This document shows, one piece after another, positions 1-13,600 of a stretch of DNA of 64,000 bases. The stretch is from Bugulina stolonifera (lineage: Eukaryota > Bryozoa > Gymnolaemata > Cheilostomatida > Bugulidae). Positions within the stretch are counted from its first letter, which is position 1, and the number at the start of each line of letters is the position of its first letter. Under the pieces are notes generated by a model that saw only the letters and a list, made by a program, of their open reading frames with translations, did no database searches and was not told the origin of the DNA. The translations under genes and the position numbers were made by a program. The stretch covers positions 11,884,733-11,948,732 of the forward strand of contig OW285188.1 of the NCBI GenBank assembly GCA_935421135.1, read 5' to 3'.

Positions 1-768
1 TGCCTTTTGCATCTGTCTTTGCTACTGTTATGTCATGACCAACCACGAAAGCTTTGATAATCACTGGAGATTTTGATGTGAGCTCTGCAACAGTCATGGC
101 CGCTTTTGGATTTGGGCAGACATTTTGTAGTGGAGCTGACAGAGCAGCACCGATTAAGGCAGTTGTGATCAACAGTTTTATCATCTGCAATATAAGAGCA
201 TAATATTGGTAATTCTCTCTGGGATGGCTGGTGGTTCTTTAGATCATAATAAAAATACATGTGTGCAAATAGCAGTGGAACTTCTAATTGCATTTTAGTA
301 ACGAATAATTCTCATCAATTTGTGCTTATTCCGGTTCCCTGTGTTATATGGTGTAGTGAGGAAAGATGGTTACTATTAATTAGATACGCTTGAAAATGAT
401 TTTGCTCATTATGAGCCTACATGTATTACTGTATTACATGTGTTACTGTATTACATGTATTACTGGTGACAAGAAGAGATAAGAATGGACTGAGTTAAAC
501 AATATTCTAGCTTTTATAGCAGGAATATTAACTTGCACACAGAATAATACAATGTACTAGTATGTAAGCAATCAGTTTCGCTTTAACTTTCAAAACCTTT
601 TAAAACTTTATCATCATTAACCTGGATTACCGATCAATATATGTTTGGTCAAACAAATGCTTCAGGTCTAAGATAAATATTCTGTAGGTAAAATTCACAC
701 ATACTTCTTCAATAGTAATACCAAAATTCAGCATGCAGGTAAATCAAAGATATAATACAACTTACCAT
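1..768 (-). CDS. Secreted protein, N-terminal exons only (runs off left edge)
   Basis: Two exons can be read on the minus strand. The first ends with an ATG (766-768) immediately followed by a GTAAG donor at 765. The second begins at 184 after a TTGCAG acceptor and again starts with ATG, so the protein opens MMIKLLITTALIGAALSAP. This is a clear signal peptide with a small-residue cleavage site. The mature part begins with a cysteine (QNVCPNPKAAM) and continues VAELTSKSPVIIKAFVVG to the window edge. The Cys-x-Pro start followed by a beta-strand-like stretch recalls NTR/TIMP-like or similar small secreted domains, but about 60 residues are not enough to assign a family. Upstream, a GATAAATA sequence near 818-826 could be a TATA-like element and an inverted CCAAT lies near 850; both are only suggestive. 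Exon 2 has no stop on its strand before the edge. Confidence 0.55.
419..466. repeat. Short 17-bp tandem repeat
   Basis: Nearly three copies of a 17-bp unit, ACATGTATTACTGTATT, lie in the first intron of the secreted-protein gene. The second copy has one substitution (ACATGTGTT). Confidence 0.8.
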
Positions 769-3700
769 TTTAGTCAATGTCTCTCTACAAAATGAAGCAG
801 TTTAGCACTCTTCATGTGTATTTATCTCTTGGCAACTAAATCCTAACTGACCAATCACAGCCAACCTTATAATCCAAGTTCAAAACTGATTTGGCATTTC
901 TTATGTGCTTATGTTAAACCATAGTCATGCTTGTTAGTTGCTAATCCTGATGCAATATCTATTTATATTCCAACTTCTTTGTAAATAGTTTATCATCATA
1001 TTTTAGTCATGTCTCATTTCCACCTTTAGCTTAAGATAATCTTATTATGCAATAATATTTATAATTTAATGATGTAAGCCTACCCATGGCAATAGGTATA
1101 ATTAGCTGTTATTCAGTAGGAAGAGAGAGGACAACTCACATTGAAACTGGTTGACTCACACTAAACTAGTTGGGAAGCACAGACTTTGTGGACACCATTG
1201 ATGCACATGTAGCCGCTGTATCTTTAGCTACCACATCAGTGGGCCAGTTGTTACAACAATTAAATGGATGCAATGTACAAATATTTTAGTAATAAAAAAA
1301 AAATTATAATAATATAATTACTCGAGAAGTACACTGAGTCACATTTTTTTAGTAAAATTAAAACTATGAATGCACAAGAGCGTATATAATATCACAATAG
1401 TAGTATAATTAGTAACATGATCACTTTGGTTGCTACGCGGAATTGTGATAGCCTACTAAACTGCAAGTTTACAGTAAAATATTCCTTAATAATAGACGAA
1501 GGAAGTTGGTTTCCTCTGGTCCATCGAAATAAATATACCATAGCCTACTTTCTTTTTTTACTAGTTTTGACATTTTCTATAAATTTTAAAAAAGTACTAG
1601 TTGCTAGAGAGCTTATGTCTGTGGTGCAACGTGCATTGTATTGTTCCCTCCGCCACAAGGTATATAATGAAATTTGTCTGCATGGTCTTGTCTCACCTTC
1701 TATTGGGCTTCAGTAAAAATAAAATTTTTCCTTGTTCCCATATTTCTGCTAGAAAGTGTTGTATTTATTGCATAAAAGTGTATGAACAGTGGCTGCTGGA
1801 TTTGGCAGCACACGCCACTAGTTCCCACTTCATCTACCAAGTTGTAAAATGAAACTGGCCAGAGATTTCCTCATCAAGTGTTTTCTAGAATGTTACCTTT
1901 AATTTGAGAGATAAGCAGCTGCCATATCTCTGAAACTAATATTGGAGCTTATTAGTCATGCTTCAACGCCTCCATAACATTTTTAATATTCCAACTTTGA
2001 TCGCTTTGAATATTTCAAGTTTGTTTGAAATATTCTGATATATGTATAAAAGGATCGGAAATTGAATCCTTTCTATGACCTAGTTAATTTTTAGTCGATT
2101 TATGTATAAGTATATACATGTATGTAGGTAGAGCTTCAGACCTGAGGATATATTGCTCATGGGAATGTGGTAGACATATATTGCATAGTGTAAGACGAAA
2201 ATTTACAGTTTCAGAAAACGTCAAATAGGCTGCATAGTACATGTGTATGTTATTTCAGTTAAAAGTTATTTTACACGCTAACAAACTCCTACTTTGCCAA
2301 TCCTCCATTTGACTGTTTATGTTTAGCCTGAAATGGTGTGTTTAAGGAACTCCTGCTCGCTGGTTATGTCGACATATTAAAGAGGCACCATTATGTTGGC
2401 TCATACTGACGTGTGAATGACTAATGACCTGGCCAATGCTGAGATATCCTGCATAATTTACTTTGTAAATACTTGCCAAATATCATACAAGGCTGGTTGA
2501 TATTTGGACAGTAATGGACTTTTTAGCAAAAAATTGGATAGCTTACACAATCATAGTGTTGTACAAAATGCTGCAATTTTACCAAGTAGGTATTGAGGGG
2601 GAAATCGAAGATTATAAAATATCATTGGGGTTTAGCAAAACTTTGACAGGAAAATTATATTTATTAATCTTTCAGTGCCCCTGCCACAGTGTCTTTGTTA
2701 CAAAATGTAAATTAACTAAATGTAAAGCTACTAAGTTCTCTCCTCTGCTAACCTAACAGAGCACAGACTGTAGGTCTAACATGTATTGCACACAGCATGG
2801 CTATTGCAGGGATGGAGGGCACATACTTCATAAAGTTCTATCATATCCCACATTATCGCTGACATATCTGTCTATTTCATTTCAACAGACTTTTTAGGTC
2901 GCCGCTTTGCACTGAATACTTGAGTGAAATGGTGTGTATCGTTTATACTACTGTACATGCAGTCTGCAGACCTACCAATGTAGTAGTTACTATCTACATG
3001 TAAAGTTACCTGTAGATATTCATGTAAGGCAAAGATAAGGAATCCATGTATATAATTTAATACATATTTTTATAAATAATTTGGCAGGCAGGGTATAATT
3101 AGTGTCATTTACAATCTCAATCAAAGAAAAATGAAAAGAAAAAAAGTTGAAAGAAATTTCTAGCTACTGGCCCATAAAATTGCTACTGGCAACACTTGCC
3201 TTGCCACACCTATGCAGTACGGAGACCGAACTACTAGCACACAGTACTATATTCTCTTTAGATAAATAGGTAATGATGTACTGATATATTTAGATGTAAT
3301 TCACTATAGTCTATAACCGTACAGGTCATGCCTTCTCCCCTTAGCCATCTGAAACTTTACATTCAGCATTGTTTGAAATCCAGGCTGGTATGAGTGAAAA
3401 TCTAACTATCTTTCTAAACTTTTAACCAGACATAAACAGCTTTTTAGTGCACTTAGTATAATGACTATGCAGTGAGTTGCTATTTTATCTATGAATTAAC
3501 ATAATAACATAATATTATGTCAACATGTGCAGGTGTAAGAACTGTTAAAGGAGCCACAACTCTAGATCCACTCCTGCCACGTGTTCCCAATCAGGTCATC
3601 AATCAACCTGGAAATGAATGACTAAAATATATTTTTCTCCCCATAATCATCGAACACGTTTTAATAGAGGATTTGCTGGCTCAATAATAAGACATTACAC

Positions 3701-6086
3701 GAAATAACATCATTTATAACACCTCATTCTGTGGAATAAGTATTTTCATATCACTTTTTATAACACTCTCATTCCTTTTAGTGATGTCATTAGGTGTCAG
3801 CCGCTACTAACTCAAAAGGTGTTTATTGGGCTGAACATTTTGTACAATATATGTTACAGAGTATAACTTAGGAACTGCTAGAATTTATATTATTTTTATA
3901 TATTCCTTAGCTTACTGATGCATCGTTGGGAATTCCAGTGTAATTCAATATGCACATTGTAATTTAATCAATAACTTAGCGCCTTTGACATCTTTGTCAT
4001 AATTGGCCTCTTGGTGAGATATGCTGTGCATGTAATATAGTTTAACTTACTCTAAACTTTCTATGCTTTTAGTTGGGTAATTCAATACTGATGGGACAAA
4101 GGCTATTATGAGCTAAGTGTGTAGAACTTTACTGGCTCCAAACCCTCCCATTGTTTTGCTACATTAAATTAGTCAATAATGATCAGTAATTAATACTACT
4201 GTATATAATTAGGATCAAGAGCACATTGTGTATTGCATGTATATGTATGTATTACAGTCACTTAAAATTATTTATTAATGTCTTTATCTGATGCAGACTT
4301 GAATTAAGCATAGTTGGTAACTCTCCAAACATTAAGGACTACTCTATGACATTAATACAAACACTATTGCTTTATATATATTTTGCATCCAAACAACAAC
4401 TATCCTTCGCCATTTTCGATAATATGGAAAACTGGTGACTTCTGAAGCTGAAATGGTTCAAGGAAAACCAAATAGTGACTAACATGTCAACATTATATTT
4501 ATGTGTGTGTAGCTTAATGATCTCTAAATAGATGAAATGAATACTTTGGCAACTGAAATCAATTCACAGCTGCACCCTTAGCAACAACAAAACAAGTATA
4601 AGATATTTTTCTCAACTAAAATCATGTCGAATACTGACAGTCATGTTGCTATGGCTGTGGAGATAAACAAAGATGTTGTATTATGGCCAATATACATACT
4701 TGCTTGCAGGGAGGACTACTTCAAATATGTTGTACAAAACACCTAAACATAATATACCTAGGTAAAGTTATAGTAAACACATGTTTGGGTGAATTAGATA
4801 CCAACCAGCGATTTGTAGGCAATCACCAAATTGTATACATGTAGCCTGAGTTCTCAGCTATCCGAAACAACTTTGCTTGACAATTAGAGGTTGGACTGGA
4901 AATAGCAGGGTATCCACCCGTTCATTCACTTGTATGACTTGGAACCTGCATTTGAATATTTATCTCTTCAGTGAAATACATTGCTCTATGAAACTATACG
5001 TTTATGCGTTCCCATCTATATTGTACACTGTACACTTTACATGTATTTTACCACCTTTCCAGAATAGTAAACTATTTATATTTTCAACTCTCTCAATTTG
5101 AAATATTTGACTTTGTTTTGTATTTACGTTTCAGATAATTTTGGTTCTACTTACGATAAACAACCTTCACATGGTTGTGACCTTGACATTTTGTAAAGAG
5201 ATATCTTATTGGTTTTTCGTTCAGTTTTTGTTCGACAACCCTCTTTTTTGTTCTCTTTCGTTTCTGATCATGAAACAAACTTGCGTACTTGGAAAGTAAT
5301 TGAAGTAAGCACCAAATAAATAAAGGACCAATACCAGAGACACTTCAGACTTGATCCAAACTGCTCACATTTATCACAATTTATATATTTTTACTAAGAT
5401 GATATAATGTAATACAATTTGTTGTAATGCAACACCACCGAAATAATATGAAAACAGTACGAAAAAATAGAGGTATGAATAAAAATTGGGTATACATGAA
5501 TATCGAACTTTGGCAAGGGAATGCATTGGATATGAAAGCACAAGAGTCAGTTGTCTGAGCATACGCATAATCACACTAAAATTTATGATAATAACAAACA
5601 ATACGAAGTGTCACCATGGCTACATAGTATGCACAGAGGAAATAGGACTAATTTTACAAAAAATAAAGTTATATATTCCACCAAAATTGTAATCGTCCTT
5701 CACGCCCTTCTATTGCACATGAGTAATAATATTCTAGTCTTTCCCCAAGGCTGATGAATACACATAATAGAGACGTATTACGCTATACTTGTACAATAAT
5801 ACAATATAAATCTATTATCTAAGTCTAATAAATAAAATAATACAATATAAATCCCATTCTCGTAAATAAAATAATTGCTGATAAGAAAGTGTGCGATCAT
5901 GATCCTGATACAGTATTGCGTATTGTGTTAGCAAACACCAATGAAAGTAGCAATAACACTAAGCTGCAAAAAAGTTGTAGTTGCATAAATGTACATCATC
6001 ATGATTCAGGTTATATCTGTCTATACAAGTGGCACAATGACCAATCACATGACCGGTGACCACTCACATGACCAATGGGTGACTAA
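769..6086. other. Intergenic, no gene recognised
   Basis: AT-rich sequence between the divergent end of the secreted-protein gene and the 3' end of the guanylyl cyclase. Open frames are short, lack splice-consistent extensions and match no family I recognise. Part of a dispersed motif (GAGAGGACAAC) appears near 1123-1135, related to the fold-back repeats listed at 7.1 and 30.0 kb. The cyclase 3' UTR should occupy the right end, but I found no convincing AATAAA on the minus strand. Confidence 0.5.
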
Positions 6087-7684
6087 TCACACCACATGTG
6101 GACCACCAGGTAGTGAGGGTGATTGGACAATTATTGTAGGCGTATTAAATTCAGGATCTTCATGAACGACGGTTTGGAGAGGAAGTGAAACATGGCCGTT
6201 AGTCACATGATCTTGGTTATTATTAAACTCCATTTCTTTTCTGCTCGATCTGCGGCTGTTAGCTTCTGGCTCACTATCACAGCCCTCAGGACTTGTACGA
6301 ACCGTCTTGTGAAACTCGGCTGAAGTTTTTCGTTCATCATCTTCGTTGAGTTGCCACTCTTGGCTCGTGTCCAATGTGCGTAACTGGTTGAGCGGAATAC
6401 TCCCTGCAGATTCAGAGAAAATTTAATATATAATTATGTCATATTTTACTGTTGTAATTACATAAGTTAGGCAAAGATGGTAGTCATTAACAGTTCACAA
6501 ATAAATGGAGCGTGTTGGATATTGTGATTTGCTCTCTTCTGAATTCTTTTGAATTTGTTTGTGATGTCTCGCAATACCAAGGATGATGTTTTACATGTAT
6601 TACAGTGAACATATTGGCACCATTTTGGTGGCTGAATAAACTACCACTCTTGACTCTCTTTGAAGTTGCTTTCCTTTGGACCAGATTTGTTGTTTACTGT
6701 AATTATTTAGTAGGTTATAATATGGCCTTCTTACTCAATATCCACAGAGAAGAAATTGTTAGAAACTAGAAATTTGAAATAATTAAACTTTCATAATAAC
6801 AATAAATTAGTATAGCAGCTCATGTGATGTTGCTTCAGTAAAACTATAGCACATGGCAATATTCACAAAGCAATAACATGTATAAGCAATAAGCATGGTA
6901 GAGATTTGTAGACTTCCACGCTTAGATAATTATGTGATTGCAACATACAATGTACATACTGGGTGCTTCACTCATTGTGCAACGTGACGTAACAGAATTC
7001 CATAGGTGACAACACAAAATGGTAACTTAAAAAATTAAGTATGTACATGCCAAATAACCATGAGTCCTCATCGCCTATTGGCTGTGATGTGAAGTTGTCC
7101 TCTCTTAGATGGAGAAGACAACTTCACATCACAATTGATAGCATGAGTGCCCCTGCTAATAACATCACCAAACAATGATCTACAACCTTCATCAGTGCCA
7201 GTGGATAAACTTCTATCACTGCTGGTATGTGTGGCTGTGAGTAAAGAGATATATACTGTGAACTGTACACAGACTCCTTCAGCTAACAGAGTAACGCTCA
7301 CAGTGGGTCATGCAGTTAGTTATACAATCCTCTAAGATTCAGTGAGTATCAATGATATAACATGCATTTGAAGGATAAACAACATTACTAAATACCAAAT
7401 CTCATGTACATGGAGTTATCTTCTTTCATTACATAACACAAACAATGTAGTCTAAAGCTCACTTGCCTCTTCGGTTGTAGATGTCCAGGTGGCCAACTGC
7501 ACTGTTGCCTCTCCTATTGTCATTTACAGGCATACTACCTCTCCTTATGTTTTTACGTAGACTAGATGGTGTGCTTGACGCAGGCCGAAAACATTTAAAC
7601 TCTTCCAAGGAAAATTGCTCTCGAGTCAATTTGTTTGGTTTACGGAATCCATTTGGCATCAAATACAGACTATCAAAGCTACTT
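6087..7684 (-). other. Cyclase exons 24-25: extended C-terminal tail
   Basis: Exons 7467-7684 and 6087-6403. The roughly 180-residue tail beyond the cyclase domain is rich in Ser, Arg, Asn and acidic residues and has no recognisable fold. It contains RRGS and SRRSSRK, basic-basic-x-Ser sites of the kind used by cAMP/cGMP-dependent kinases, so feedback phosphorylation is a possibility (inference). Exon 24 ends with a consensus GC donor (AG/GCAAGT at 7467/7466), because a GT donor would break the frame into exon 25. The stop TGA is 6087-6089. Confidence 0.85.
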
Positions 7685-10600
7685 CTGCAATACATAAAGT
7701 AGTTCTATATAACTATGCATACATGTAGTTATCATAGCATGATCGACATGTGGTATATGTTACATACTGTAGAAACACTTTAATGGACATTAATTAACAT
7801 CACTGATATTTGTTAAAGTACAGCGGTTATAGCGGTCTCATCTTGACCTTTAATCTGAAAAATGAACTGCAGGTAATATACAAGTGTACATGGACTAACA
7901 GCATTGCATTAGTGTAATGGTCATGTATTGTAACAAAAACATTGAATTATACTTTTTATCTGTTCTAGCTAAATACCATATGACCTTGCATGGAGGAACC
8001 GTGGGGTAAGGTAAGTGTGCTTTAATCGGAGTAAACCATTTACCATTTGCTCGTCACTAAACTATTTGTGTGCTGTTGTAGTTTTATAATATTTTGACTA
8101 AAAATGAATAGCATAACACAAGGTCTATATAGTAAAGTTTGTATAGCATAGATGCCTGGTAGAGTTGCAGCCACTCTCAATAACTGCCGCTTCTGCGAGT
8201 CTTCTAATTCTATAGAAGTTGTCTTCTCCTGTTAGCCAGTATGTTAGTACCTCACCTTTACCCTTTAAATACAGAAGTGGGCTATGTAAGTCAAGCTATT
8301 CCAAAACTGTTGTGACAGCTCTGAAACTTGCAATATTCTGCATCTTGTATTGCATAATTTCTTTAGCTGTGAGCGCTACTAATAATTTTATAATTTCTAA
8401 GTTGTAAATTAGGTTTAACGATTTTGAGTCTTTTGCACAACCATGTGCTTTATACAGAATATTAACACTAATATCTATCTCCCATATTTCTTTGCAAAAA
8501 GTGTTAACATAATTTTCAAAACACAACACTGATATAGAGTTATATTGGTGATTTCACATGCACAGGATTGCTACACCACTGAGTAAAGAGATAGCCTTAC
8601 ATACCTTCATAGTAACCATTCCTCTTTTCTCCAGGTAGTATCCACCGAGTTTATCTAATATACTTTTACACTGTGTGCTGCAATGCACTCTGGACGCTGC
8701 AATATTAATCATATCAGTTATATACAAGCATAGTGTATGTCATCGCTGTCTTATGCTGGAACTATTTATTTGGAAAGCTAAAACTTTGTAAAAGTGTTAT
8801 ACATTTATAATCATATTCATATCATTGGCCACATGCATAAACTTTTAATAAATATATTCATATATGCATTTAATATAGCATATACATGTATATTTCTATT
8901 ATACGCTGTAGTCTGTAAACCTGCATATACATGTACATGTATGTCACTGAGATATACAAAATATGAGACAATTCTCCAATCTAACAAAAACTCCAGTCAT
9001 GCAATATATTTCTTACGTAAGCCATTTGATTCCATCCTAGAAGTGGTGTTAACAGTGTCTCCAAATAAGCAATATCTTGGCATCTTTATACCCACAACTC
9101 CGACAACCACTGGACCCGAGTGGATGCCTACAAGAGGGGAAAACTCTTAGATTTCTCTCAAGTTTTACCACTACTGGCTATTGAAAACTCGTCTTCAGAG
9201 AATCGTTTATGTACAAAATAGAGCAGTAACAGATTTTACTTTTCACAGTGATGTGAAATGTAGAACTTTCACCGTGATATATGTGAGTTTTGCATTGAGG
9301 TAGGTGCATACAATGTGTAACTCGATCCCCAATCCTCAACATCTAGTAACTTTATTGTTATCAATTAGGCACACTAAGCTACTGACTTACCAATTCTCAA
9401 CTCTAATTTTTCACCAGGCCGATGGCGAATTTTAAAGTTCTTCAACACAGTTTGTAAATGAAGAGACATGGAGGCTATCTCACCAGCGTGATTGTCTCCA
9501 TTACACTTTGGCAACCCTAGAATAAAATACATGCATCAGAGACGTTCCTAGAAGGGCCAAAAAAAATTAATAGCATCTGCTGCAATAATTAGAAGTATTG
9601 GAACAGGGGTGTTAGGCTATATACGTATTTAAAGAGCTCAACTATATGGTTTTGCTGGTTACAATATACCAGGTAGGGAATATGCAATATTGGTAGAGTT
9701 GTCTTTCCTTAATCTATGGTAATATACACGTAGTGCAAGCACATGACTTCTGCATGTACAATATAATTTTAGCCTACATGTATATACCTGATGCGACCAT
9801 ATAAGCATCTCCAATGGTCTCTACTTTATATACATCATAGTTGTTAATAATCTCATCAAACCTTGTGTAGAGGTCATTCAAGAAGCTCACAATCTACAAA
9901 TCATGATGTAAATTTATATTTTTACATTCCTTCATAAGTTGAATTGGGTGCATTATTGACTTTTGCTTCCACATTGTATTGGAGAAGATAACCCTACAAT
10001 CTAGGTACAGGAAAAACTTGAAAGGGAGTGAATTCTCATCCTGACACTACTACCAGCTGTAACAGGATATGGTCTGAGCTCCAAAGGCTATATGAATATA
10101 GTAAGTGATGAGATCGTAACTTGTGGAGGTGTATGAACTCACCTGGTAAGGATCGCTCTCTGCACAGAGTTTAGTAAACCCTACAATATCACTGAAACAA
10201 ATGGTGACACACTCATAGTAGTTAGCCTGCACCTTCTTCCCTTTTTTTAGTTCTTCTGCTACACTCCTACATACATAACAGTATATACACTAGAATAAGT
10301 AAAATAAAGAGTTAGTGACAAAAGTGTGAAAATTTGTGATATTTAGTAGACTAATCTAAGATATGTGGGAGTTTTCAGTGAGGTTTTAGTTTTGGCTTAA
10401 ACTGGAGTTCACTGATACTCTAGGGAGACAGGACCTACAGTGTCCAACCTACATTATTCAGGAAAGTGAAAAGTGTAACAACATTATCTCATTATCTGCT
10501 CAGCGAGCTTCACCTTGAAAGTGACTGACATTTGCTGGGTGACATCTATTATACCTGGGCAACATTCTATGGAGAAGCTTCTCTGTCCTCTTCCTTTCTG

Positions 10601-13600
10601 CATCCAGCTGATGGGTTCTCTCTTCTACCAGACCTTCAAGGTTCTTGGTGTACTTTTCTATTCGTTGTAACATGTTCTCCAGGATACTACTGGATCCACT
10701 GAATAAACGGTTGTTATGATATTAGGTTATATTATGAGAAATTATATAATGAACTGTGCGGAGCATTCTCCTGCTTTCAGTATACACTAACAATATAAAA
10801 TTTAGTACCATATATATTATACAAATGTACATTTAATGGTATACATTGTATAATGAATATTTTTAGAAGTTGATTAATAGATTCTAAGTAATTGTTCCAT
10901 GAATCCAATGTTGCATTTTCAAAACGTGATGCAGCGGAGTGGTACTGTAGTCTCATGCAGAATGCTAGTCTAGATTACAATACATACAGTAACAAATGGT
11001 AGCAATTACATCATAATAATGAAAAATTTATAATTTCAGATAAAGGAAACATGTAACATCTCAAACATATTAGTATGTACAATATTGTAGTTCAAAACTT
11101 ACAAATTTTCTTTCAGTGGTTTCAGTTTTCTACTTTGCAGAGTCTTGAAATCAGGCCGGGCCTCTGGTGTCTCTGCCCAGCACTCCTCTATGCATTCCTT
11201 CAGATAATCCTCTATGTTGAGTTTGGATAGATCTGGTCGCATGGGAGGTGTAAGACCCTGCTCCACCTTCTTCACTATAGCTGTGTGCATGCATGAGGGA
11301 ATCATATTACATGATAATAGACTAACGGTTATGGTGCTGGACTTAACACTGTATACATGTACATGTACAAGTATATGTGAGTTACAATGTGTAAGTCACC
11401 GGTACATTGCTAACTGGTCTTAAAAGCAGCCAATACCTCGCTAACATTCAATATTCATCATAAAATTGTTGCTAGCAAAATAAAATTTCAAGCCAAAAAG
11501 TAGAGAATGCTAGTTATTGAGTTGCTAGTAGAAAGAAAATGCATTTCATGAATCCAATAGAATACAGTGATGTATGCCTATTAATGCAATGTCAGTATCA
11601 CCTCTGTAATCATGTGAGGAACCTCCCCAGGGTCCATCTAGAGCTAGAATCTCTTGTAGAATAATACCGAATGAGTAAACGTCTCCTTTCTGTGTTCCTC
11701 TCGGGTGGACGGGTTGTCTTAATAATTCTGGAGCTGTCCATATCAATGCTACATAAATATTAAGTACAGTACAATATCAATCACAAGGATTCTACCATAA
11801 TAGAAAACCTTTGATTATGAACTATAGTCGCATAAAACCATAAACCTACAAGCACAATGATAATATTGTATATTGCATATTATTATCATTGACAAGCATA
11901 TGTGGTGATGTGAAACAGGAAATGTGGTAGCATCTATGAAATCTGATGCATATTACTGCAGAGGTCAGAGTGATCTGAGATTAGGTCACCAAGAATGATT
12001 ATCTCCACTTGTCTTAAAAAGTATCTTCTTCTGGGTCAATGCTCTACTAATGATCAGCATAGTGATTGGGTAGAGCGGTGTTCCTCCCACCTGACTAGAT
12101 GCCCATGGGATGCAGGTCCCAAGCCACTTACGGCAGGCCAGTAGAAAGGCTGAAGCAAACCTAGGTTGAACTTAGAATATTACGTACTGAGTCTGCAGGG
12201 GAGGATAGAGAGAGGGTAACTTCTATGTTCAGGCAGAGGTAGAGATATGATTGCTCAGCATAGGCAGCTGGTGATACTGTTACTCAGAATGGGTCAAGGT
12301 ACGATGCTCGCATTTAAACAATAATTGCTTACAATGCTCATAATAGAGATAAAATAAGTTGTTTATATACACTCATATTATGAGTATATAATATATTGTG
12401 TCATCTTTACCATGCTCATACACGGTATATAATAGGCCTACCTTTCCAGTATTTTTCACCGAGCTGACTAGAAGAGCTGGGTCTAAAGTGATGCAATCCA
12501 AATCCGCTTATCTGCAGCACAAATCTGCTGTCTACCAAACATTTTGAGGATCTCAGAGTGCCGTGGAATCCTATTGGACTGCTGTGTATAAATTTCATTC
12601 CCTAAAACAGGTGATGCAAGCAAAGCTAATGCATCTGACTGCAATGGAGTATAGAGAGTATAGCATCGGTATTCGTAGACTAGTGATATGGAATTGCCTT
12701 CCCTCTACTCTCTGGAATGGAGAGAAAAGAGAACACATTCGATGGCAGCCCATATGATCAGAAGTTTATTTTTGTTTCAGACAAATCTGTAAAGAAATAA
12801 TATATTTCCTACAACATGGTAATGTAGTCATTGATAACCACTCATGTGTGAGAATTTGGACTTCATAATGACAACAATTACAGATGGTTATTCCAGGATA
12901 AAAATTAAATGTCATAAATCCTACAACATAGTTTATTTTACCCATGGCTCCTCAAACAATGCAGAATAAAGTCATATTACTATACCACTGATGAAGCATG
13001 GAATCTACAAGAACTACAAGCACAGTAGTAGATATAGTAGAGATACTAACATTCACCAAGTCATTGATTAGGGAGTATTGCATAGCCGTTTCCTCCAGAA
13101 ACCAATCTCTGTTCTCTTGGAGCACATCCTACATATATAATTATTTATGTTAAAATTAGTGTATTTGTATAATAATTAGTGGATGGTGTACATGTATATA
13201 CATGTGGTTGTACCTAATATAATATCTAGCACATGGTACTGATGTATGCATATATACTACACAGTGCAATAAATATACATTGAGAAGAGTATTCTAGTTT
13301 GCAATAATATGACTTTGTACTATTGCACAACTTTTTCCAAGTTAAACATGTAAGAAAGAAGGCAACTTCTTTTACTATCATTTTGAGAAAATCTCTGGCT
13401 CTAGCCAAAAAATGCAAGATTAGCTCTTCTTCAATTAATACATCATGACGTTACACCTGTTGGGAATAGCTTACCAGTAAACTTCCTCTGCTGCAGTATT
13501 GATGGACTATGAACATACTGGAGTGGACTATGCATGCACCCACAAACTTATTAATGTTCTCATGGTTCATCTCTCTCAGCAAATATAACTGTTCTTTGGC

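Noticed and set aside
33..293. 86-codon minus-strand frame at the left edge
   Set aside because: It overlaps the signal-peptide exon in another frame and crosses its splice acceptor; it is a shadow.
6087..6098. C-terminal PHVV of the cyclase as a PDZ ligand
   Set aside because: The -2 residue is His, which fits neither class I nor class II well.
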